From the NCBI RefSeq assembly GCF_040706555.1, contig NZ_JAPDRH010000002.1:1178001-1242000 (forward strand): a stretch of 64,000 nt of DNA, read 5' to 3'. This DNA comes from Lentisalinibacter salinarum (GTDB taxonomy: Bacteria; Pseudomonadota; Gammaproteobacteria; Steroidobacterales; Woeseiaceae). The translations under genes and the position numbers were made by a program. Shown in pieces: positions 59,400-64,000 of the stretch. The notes beneath the pieces are model-generated. The model did not search any database. It saw only the letters and a list, made by a program, of their open reading frames with translations, and was not told the DNA's origin. How positions within the stretch are numbered: position 1 is the first letter of the stretch; each line of letters opens with the position of its first letter.

Positions 59400-60605
59400 T
59401 CACCCGGCGGCCGCCCCGGAAGAGGGCAGGAACAGGGCCTGGAGGTCGTTCAGAAAGCGCATGCCGAGGGCGCTCGGGCGCAGTCCGCCGGCGCCGTCGG
59501 CCTCCACCAGACCCCGGCGGCGCGCGGCCGCCAGCCCGGGCTCCAGAGCCTCCGCGGCGAGACCGGTGCGGGCCACGAAGTCGGGCGTCGTGAAGCCCCG
59601 GGTGAGGCGCAGCGCATTCAGCATGTACTCGAAGACGAGGTCTTCGGCGGCGACGGCAGCCGCCGCCTCCCCCGTACCTCCGGCCAGCGCGGCCTCCATC
59701 CAGGCCCGGGGGCTCGCCGGCTTCGCGTAGCGGCGCACGGTGCCGCCGGCATCCGTAATCTTGCCGTGCGCGCCGGCTCCCGCCGCCAGATAGTCGCCGA
59801 ATTCCCAGTAGTTCAGGTTGTGCCGGCATTCCCTTCCCGGGCGCGCGAACGCCGACACCTCGTAGCGCCGGTAGCCGGCTGCCTCCAGCGCCTCATGGCA
59901 GCGCTCCTGCATCTCCCACGCGGTATCGGCGTCCGGCAGCGGCGGCGGGGAATGGTAGAAGCGTGTGTTCGGCTCCAGCGTCAGCTGGTAATGGGAGACG
60001 TGCGCCGGCGCCAGGGCGAGTGCCGCCGAGACGTCCGCCAGCGCGCCCTCCACGCTCTGCTGCGGGAGCGCGAACATGACGTCCAGATTCAGGTTGTCGA
60101 TGCCCGCACGCCGTGCCTCGTCGACCGCAGCGCGGGTCTCGGCCGCGGTATGGATGCGTCCGAGCGCGGCGAGGGAGGCATCGTCGAAGCTCTGCGCGCC
60201 CAGCGATACCCGGTTGACCCCGGCGGCCCGGTACGCCGCGAAACTGCCCCGCTCGACCGTGCCCGGGTTGGCCTCCAGCGTGATCTCGGCGTCGGCGGCC
60301 AGCGCGAAGCGGTCCGCTACGGCGTCGAGCAGCCGGCCGATCTGCCCGCCGCTGAACAGCGAAGGCGTACCGCCGCCGATGAAAACCGCCTCGAGCGGCC
60401 GGCCGGCGGCGCGGAGCGCCTCCGCCTCGAGGTCGGCGACGAGCGCGTCGACGTAGCGCTCGCGGGGAGGATCGTCGCCGGCGCGGTGGGAATTGAAGTC
60501 GCAGTAGGGGCATTTCCGCACGCACCAGGGCAGGTGCAGGTAGAGGGTGAGGGGAATGGCCGCGCCAGCAGTGGCTGCCCTGTCCGCCCTGGGGCCGGCG
60601 CTCAT
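59400..60605 (-). CDS. hemW: HemW, radical-SAM heme chaperone-like protein
   Basis: 401-residue radical SAM protein of the HemW family (formerly called oxygen-independent coproporphyrinogen oxidase). LYLHLPWCVRKCPYCDFNSH holds the CxxxCxxC cluster motif; VFIGGGTPSLF, ITLEANPGTVERG, GVNRVSLGAQSFDDASL and NLDVMFALPQQ are family motifs. It lacks the N-terminal extension of HemN. The start overlaps the rdgB stop (ATGA). The rph-rdgB-hemW order is conserved in gammaproteobacteria. Confidence 0.94.
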   Translation of the reverse strand: MSAGPRADRAATAGAAIPLTLYLHLPWCVRKCPYCDFNSHRAGDDPPRERYVDALVADLEAEALRAAGRPLEAVFIGGGTPSLFSGGQIGRLLDAVADRFALAADAEITLEANPGTVERGSFAAYRAAGVNRVSLGAQSFDDASLAALGRIHTAAETRAAVDEARRAGIDNLNLDVMFALPQQSVEGALADVSAALALAPAHVSHYQLTLEPNTRFYHSPPPLPDADTAWEMQERCHEALEAAGYRRYEVSAFARPGRECRHNLNYWEFGDYLAAGAGAHGKITDAGGTVRRYAKPASPRAWMEAALAGGTGEAAAAVAAEDLVFEYMLNALRLTRGFTTPDFVARTGLAAEALEPGLAAARRRGLVEADGAGGLRPSALGMRFLNDLQALFLPSSGAAAG

Positions 60606-61210
60606 CCCCCTTCTCCCGCCGCCAGGCGACGGGCCAGCTCCCGGAGCGCCCGGGCCCGGTGGCTGACGCGGTTCTTCTCGCCGGCCGGCAATTCGGCCGC
60701 ACTCCTGCCGAGCTCCGGATCGTGGAAAACGGGGTCGTAGCCGAAGCCGCCCTCGCCCCGGCGCCCGGTCAGGATGCGTCCGCGCCAGACACCCTCTGCA
60801 ATCACGGGTGCGGGGTCTTCGGCGTGACGCAGGAACACCATGACGCAACGGAAGGCGGCGGTGCGGTCCTCCGTGCCTTCCAGCGCGGCGAGCAGCCGGT
60901 CGATGTTCGCGGCGTCATCGGCGGGCTCGCCGGCGTAACGGGCCGAGCGGATGCCGGGGGCGCCGCCCAGCGCGTCCACCTCCAGGCCGGAATCGTCGGC
61001 GATGGCCGGCCGTCCTGCGTGCGAGGCCGCGTTGCGGGCCTTCAGGAGGGCGTTCTCCACGAAGGTAAGGCCGGTCTCCTCGACCTCGCCGATGCCGAGT
61101 TCGCCCTGGGAGACCACCTCCACCCGGAACTCCTGCAGGATGGCCCGGATCTCGGCAAGCTTGCCCCGGTTGCCCGTGGCCACCACGATACTCGAGCCCG
61201 CCTGCAGCAC
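60602..61210 (-). CDS. rdgB: XTP/dITP diphosphatase
   Basis: House-cleaning pyrophosphatase that removes dITP, XTP and similar nucleotides. 202 residues from a GTG at 61210 with GGAGGG upstream. VVATGNRGKLAEIRAIL, TFVENALLKARNAA, AIADDSGLEVDALGGAPGIR and GFGYDPVFHDPE are family signatures, and the last helix has EKNRVSHRARALREL. It starts 10 bases after the rph stop and overlaps hemW. Confidence 0.96.
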   Translation of the reverse strand: MLQAGSSIVVATGNRGKLAEIRAILQEFRVEVVSQGELGIGEVEETGLTFVENALLKARNAASHAGRPAIADDSGLEVDALGGAPGIRSARYAGEPADDAANIDRLLAALEGTEDRTAAFRCVMVFLRHAEDPAPVIAEGVWRGRILTGRRGEGGFGYDPVFHDPELGRSAAELPAGEKNRVSHRARALRELARRLAAGEGG

Positions 61211-61220
61211 GGCTCCCTCC

Positions 61221-61940
61221 TCAGGCGGCGGCCAGCGCCTGGTTCTGCGCGGCCACCAGCTGACCGATGCCGGCGCCGGCGAGATCCAGCAGACGCTCGA
61301 GCTCGTCGCGGCGAAAGGCATGTCCCTCGGCGGTGCCCTGCACTTCGATGAAGGCGCCCGCATCGTTCATCACGATGTTCATGTCGGTCTCGGCGTCGGA
61401 ATCTTCTGCATAGTCCAGGTCGAGCACGGGTTCGCCCCGGTAGATGCCCACCGAGACGGCGGCCACCTGGCCGTGCAGCGGATTCTTTGCCAGGGCGCCC
61501 TTCTTCTTCAGCCGCTCCATGGCCAGCGCCAGGGCCACGTAGCCGCCGGTGATCGAGGCGGTGCGGGTGCCCCCGTCCGCCTGCAGCACGTCGCAGTCCA
61601 CGGTGACGGTGCGTTCGCCCAGCGCCGAGAGATCCGCCACGGCGCGCAGCGAGCGGCCGATCAGCCGCTGTATCTCCTGGGTGCGCCCGCCCTGCCGGCC
61701 GCGGGCGGCCTCCCTGGCCGTGCGCGTGTGCGTGGCGCGCGGCAGCATGCCGTATTCGGCGGTGATCCAGCCCCGCTGGCGGCCCCTGAGCCAGGGCGGC
61801 ACGCGGTCCTCGACGCTGGCCGTGCACAGGACGCGGGTGTGGCCGCACTCGATGAGGACGGCGCCCTCGGCGTGGCGGGTGTAATCGGGGATGAATGCCA
61901 CCGGACGCAGTTCATCCGGTCGGCGGCCGCTTGGTCGCAT
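61221..61940 (-). CDS. rph: Ribonuclease PH
   Basis: Phosphorolytic 3'-exonuclease for tRNA and rRNA trimming. 239 residues with the family start GRRPDELRPVAFIPDYTRHAEG, GWITAEYGMLPRATHTRTAREAARG, QEIQRLIGRSLRA and VDCDVLQADGGTRTASITGG, and a C-terminal LDLAGAGIGQLVAAQNQAL. Full length, unlike the frameshifted rph of E. coli K-12. Confidence 0.96.
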   Translation of the reverse strand: MRPSGRRPDELRPVAFIPDYTRHAEGAVLIECGHTRVLCTASVEDRVPPWLRGRQRGWITAEYGMLPRATHTRTAREAARGRQGGRTQEIQRLIGRSLRAVADLSALGERTVTVDCDVLQADGGTRTASITGGYVALALAMERLKKKGALAKNPLHGQVAAVSVGIYRGEPVLDLDYAEDSDAETDMNIVMNDAGAFIEVQGTAEGHAFRRDELERLLDLAGAGIGQLVAAQNQALAAA

Positions 61941-62012
61941 ATCGCTCCTGCCTTTTCCTGATCCGGAGACTTCCGTTCCGGCGGGTTCTGTTCCGGCGCG
62001 GGGCCGGCCCGG

Positions 62013-62756
62013 TCAGCCGAGCCAGCGGATGGAGGCCGCCGTCGTGTTGTCGCTGTGGGGACCGTTGGCGCGGACTGCGCGCTCGCCCAGCTCGCGCAGA
62101 TTCTCCACCACCGTATGGTCGGCACGGCTGGCTATCCTGGCGATGTCGCGCTCGCCGAGCCCCGACCACAGCCCGTCGGTGCAAGCTATCAGCACATCCC
62201 CGCTTTGCAAAGGCTTCTTGCGGGTGACGGTAATGCCGGGCAGGGCGTGATCGCCGCCCAGGCAGGACTCGACGAAATTGCGCATCGGGTGTTCGCGGGC
62301 CTCGCGCTCGTCGATCACGCCTTCGCGCAGCAGCACCTCCACGTGGCTGTGGTCGCGGGTGCGGCCGCGGATACGCCCGCCCCGTACCTGATAGATGCGG
62401 CTGTCGCCGACGTGCGCCCACCAGGAGGCCTGATCCTGCACCAGGCAGACCGCGCCGGTGGCGCGGGGACGGTGATCCACGTCGGTCTGCGCGCCCACCG
62501 CCACCACGGCGTCGTGGGCACGGCCCATGGCGGCATAGAGGAAACCCTGGGGATCGAAGACCGGGTGCTCCGCGGCGGCGAAGTCCTTCTGCACCGATTC
62601 CAGCGCCACCTCGGCGGCCAGCGCGCCGTCCGAGTGGCCGCCCATGCCGTCGAACACCAGCAGCATCGCGGCCCGCTCGCTCACGGCGACGGCGACCCGG
62701 TCCTGGTTGTCCCGGCGATCGCCGGTCAGCGAGATTTTCGCGTATTCGATGCGCAC
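62013..62756 (-). CDS. PP2C-type serine/threonine protein phosphatase
   Basis: 247-residue metal-dependent phosphatase. Metal-binding and catalytic motifs are intact: SLTGDRRDNQDRVAV, VFDGMGGHSDG, AHVGDSRIYQVRGG, LIACTDGLWSG and GPHSDNTTAA. The start used is GTG at 62756; its Shine-Dalgarno is weak and an earlier GTG is possible. No protein kinase or FHA gene is in the window, so its partner lies elsewhere. It is divergent from yicC, with 201 bases between the starts, and upstream of rph on its strand. Confidence 0.92.
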   Translation of the reverse strand: MRIEYAKISLTGDRRDNQDRVAVAVSERAAMLLVFDGMGGHSDGALAAEVALESVQKDFAAAEHPVFDPQGFLYAAMGRAHDAVVAVGAQTDVDHRPRATGAVCLVQDQASWWAHVGDSRIYQVRGGRIRGRTRDHSHVEVLLREGVIDEREAREHPMRNFVESCLGGDHALPGITVTRKKPLQSGDVLIACTDGLWSGLGERDIARIASRADHTVVENLRELGERAVRANGPHSDNTTAASIRWLG

Positions 62757-62913
62757 GTGTTCCCGGGCGGGCGCAGCGCCCGCAAGCAGCACGACTCCTG
62801 AAGAACGGTGACGGAGGGTATACCACTTGCGCCGCCCCGGGGAGGGCACGGGTCGCAGATTCGCAGATACCCCCTGTGGCAACGAGCGGTGGCAGCGCGC
62901 GCCGGGGCGCGCT

Positions 62914-62919
62914 TACAAT
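62914..62919 (+). promoter_or_regulatory. Candidate -10 element for yicC
   Basis: TACAAT lies 39 bases before the yicC ATG. The -35 is poor (TGGCAG, 18 bases upstream), and the spacer holds a GCGCGC-based palindrome. A minus-strand TATACC near 62819 could serve the divergent phosphatase. Confidence 0.35.
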
Positions 62920-62957
62920 GCCGGCCCTCCGTCACCGCACCCCGAGTGGAGACACCG

Positions 62958-63824
62958 ATGTTACGCAGCATGACAGGGTTCGCCCGCAGCGAGCGCCAGA
63001 CAGAGTTCGGCGATCTCGCCTGGGAGGTGCGCTCGGTCAATCATCGCTACCTGGATCTGCAGTTCCGGCTGCCGGACGTGCTGCGGGGCGCCGAGGCGGA
63101 ATTCCGCCGCGCCGCCGGCGACCGGCTGGGGCGCGGCAAGGTGGACCTGAGCCTGACGCTGCGGCGCGGCGGCGGCACCCGGCGGGAGCTCGCCATCGAC
63201 GCGGCGCTGGTCGGACGGATCGCCGAGGGCGTCGCGGTGGTGCGCGAGCGGTTCGGCGAGACCGGCCCGGTGGACCCCATGGAAGTGCTGCGCTGGCCCG
63301 GTGTCATCGAGGAGCCGGCGGTGGAGCAGGATGCGCTGCTCGCCGAGAGCCTGTCCCTGCTGGACGAGGCGCTGGCGACCCTGGACGAAATGCGCCGCGC
63401 GGAAGGCGCCCGGCTGGCCGAGACGCTGCGCAGCCGCACGGAAGACGTGGCCCGCATCGCCGCCGCCGTGCGGACCCGGCGCCCGGAGGTGCTGGCCGGC
63501 ATCGAGCAGAAGCTGCGGGAGCGCCTCGCCCGCCTGGACGTGGAGGCCGAGCCCGGCCGCCTGGAGACGGAACTGGCCATCATCGCCCAGAAGATGGACG
63601 TAGACGAGGAGCTGGACCGGCTGGACAGCCACGTCGAGGAGATGCGCAGCGCCCTCGAACGGGACGAACCCGTGGGACGGCGGCTCGATTTCCTGATGCA
63701 GGAATTCAACCGGGAGGCCAACACGCTCGGCTCGAAGTCCGGCGACCCCGAAACCACCCGGGCCTCGGTCGAGCTCAAGGTGCTCATCGAGCAGATGCGT
63801 GAGCAGATCCAGAACATCGAGTAG
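62958..63824 (+). CDS. yicC: YicC family endoribonuclease-like protein
   Basis: 288-residue YicC protein. The chosen ATG gives the family start MLRSMTGFARSE. WEVRSVNHRYLDLQFRLPD and GRGKVDLSLTL are in the N-terminal domain; the C-terminal DUF1732 domain has KMDVDEELDRLDSHVEEM, GRRLDFLMQEFNREANTLGS and a final coiled-coil end KVLIEQMREQIQNIE. E. coli YicC is reported to be an RNase acting on small RNAs. Gap to gmk is 4 bases. Confidence 0.95.
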   Translation: MLRSMTGFARSERQTEFGDLAWEVRSVNHRYLDLQFRLPDVLRGAEAEFRRAAGDRLGRGKVDLSLTLRRGGGTRRELAIDAALVGRIAEGVAVVRERFGETGPVDPMEVLRWPGVIEEPAVEQDALLAESLSLLDEALATLDEMRRAEGARLAETLRSRTEDVARIAAAVRTRRPEVLAGIEQKLRERLARLDVEAEPGRLETELAIIAQKMDVDEELDRLDSHVEEMRSALERDEPVGRRLDFLMQEFNREANTLGSKSGDPETTRASVELKVLIEQMREQIQNIE

Positions 63825-63828
63825 GGCC

Positions 63829-64000
63829 ATGGCGACAAGCAGACCCGGCACAGGAGCGAGGGGAAGACTCATCGTCATCGCCGCGCCGTCCGGCGCGGGC
63901 AAGACGACGCTGGTGCACGCGCTGATCGAGCGCAACCCGGACTTCGTCTTCTCGGTGTCTTACACCACCCGGCCGAAGCGGCCGAACGAGGAGCACGGCC
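63829..64000 (+). CDS. gmk: Guanylate kinase, N-terminal part
   Basis: The first 57 codons are in the window; the rest runs off the end. GRLIVIAAPSGAGKTTLVHA is the P-loop, and FVFSVSYTTRPKRPNEEHG the GMP-binding start. Phosphorylates GMP to GDP. The ATG lies 4 bases after the yicC stop; yicC-gmk is a conserved pair. Confidence 0.95.
   Translation, partial: MATSRPGTGARGRLIVIAAPSGAGKTTLVHALIERNPDFVFSVSYTTRPKRPNEEHG

Overview
The window is an ordinary, gene-dense and strongly GC-rich stretch of a gammaproteobacterial chromosome. Gene order points there: algR-hemC-hemD-hemX-hemY; dapF-DUF484-xerC; hslV-hslU with ubiE-ubiJ-ubiB; mrcA divergent from pilMNOPQ, followed by aroK-aroB; and hemW-rdgB-rph close to yicC-gmk. 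The combination of high GC, acidic low-complexity tails and a single complete trp operon would fit a Chromatiales/Ectothiorhodospiraceae- or Wenzhouxiangella-like organism, but that placement is inference. I see no rRNA, tRNA, CRISPR array, prophage or insertion sequence.

Layout. 1-5.3 kb (+): end of an AlgR-like regulator, then the heme genes hemC, hemD, hemX, hemY and an SDR-family protein. 5.4-6.0 kb (-): an orphan ParA-type ATPase. 6.1-13.9 kb (+): dapF, DUF484, xerC, hslV, hslU, DUF971, ubiE, ubiJ, ubiB. 13.9-21.8 kb (-): a DUF2799 lipoprotein, a DUF2007/zinc-ribbon protein and the whole tryptophan operon trpL-E-G-D-C-F-B-A, with a readable promoter, leader peptide and attenuator. 21.8-23.6 kb (-): an SLC13-type permease. 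23.9-30.7 kb (+): a small conserved protein, an ABC exporter, a thioredoxin-like lipoprotein, yajQ and ppc. 30.7-34.9 kb: an iodotyrosine-deiodinase-like flavoprotein, ycgN, a 2-hydroxyacid dehydrogenase and a photolyase, flanked by inverted copies of a REP-like composite repeat. 34.9-38.1 kb (-): an FtsX-type permease and its ATPase, with tesA divergent from the ATPase. 38.8-40.5 kb (+): fadD. 40.5-46.6 kb (-): DUF445, hemE, pyrF, dgt, aroB, aroK. 46.7-53.6 kb (-): a large Ig-like lipoprotein and pilQ-P-O-N-M. 54.0-57.3 kb (+): mrcA and an unknown gene. 57.3-62.8 kb (-): gltA, rpmE, hemW, rdgB, rph and a PP2C phosphatase. 62.9-64.0 kb (+): yicC and the start of gmk.

Functionally, the window covers heme synthesis (hemC, D, X, Y, E), ubiquinone synthesis (ubiE, J, B), tryptophan and chorismate synthesis (trp, aroK, aroB), carbon entry (ppc, gltA), nucleotide metabolism and sanitation (pyrF, dgt, rdgB, gmk), type IV pilus assembly and cell-wall synthesis. 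Many neighbours overlap by 1-4 bases, so translational coupling is common.

The items most worth a second look are: a trp attenuator whose leader peptide seems to start almost at the transcript 5' end; an AT-rich intergenic region with three good DnaA boxes; a calcium-loop Ig-like lipoprotein inside the pil-aro locus; inverted 55-bp repeats around the photolyase block; a divergent gene pair whose start codons overlap; and the deiodinase-like flavoprotein. I did not find a clearly new multi-gene system.
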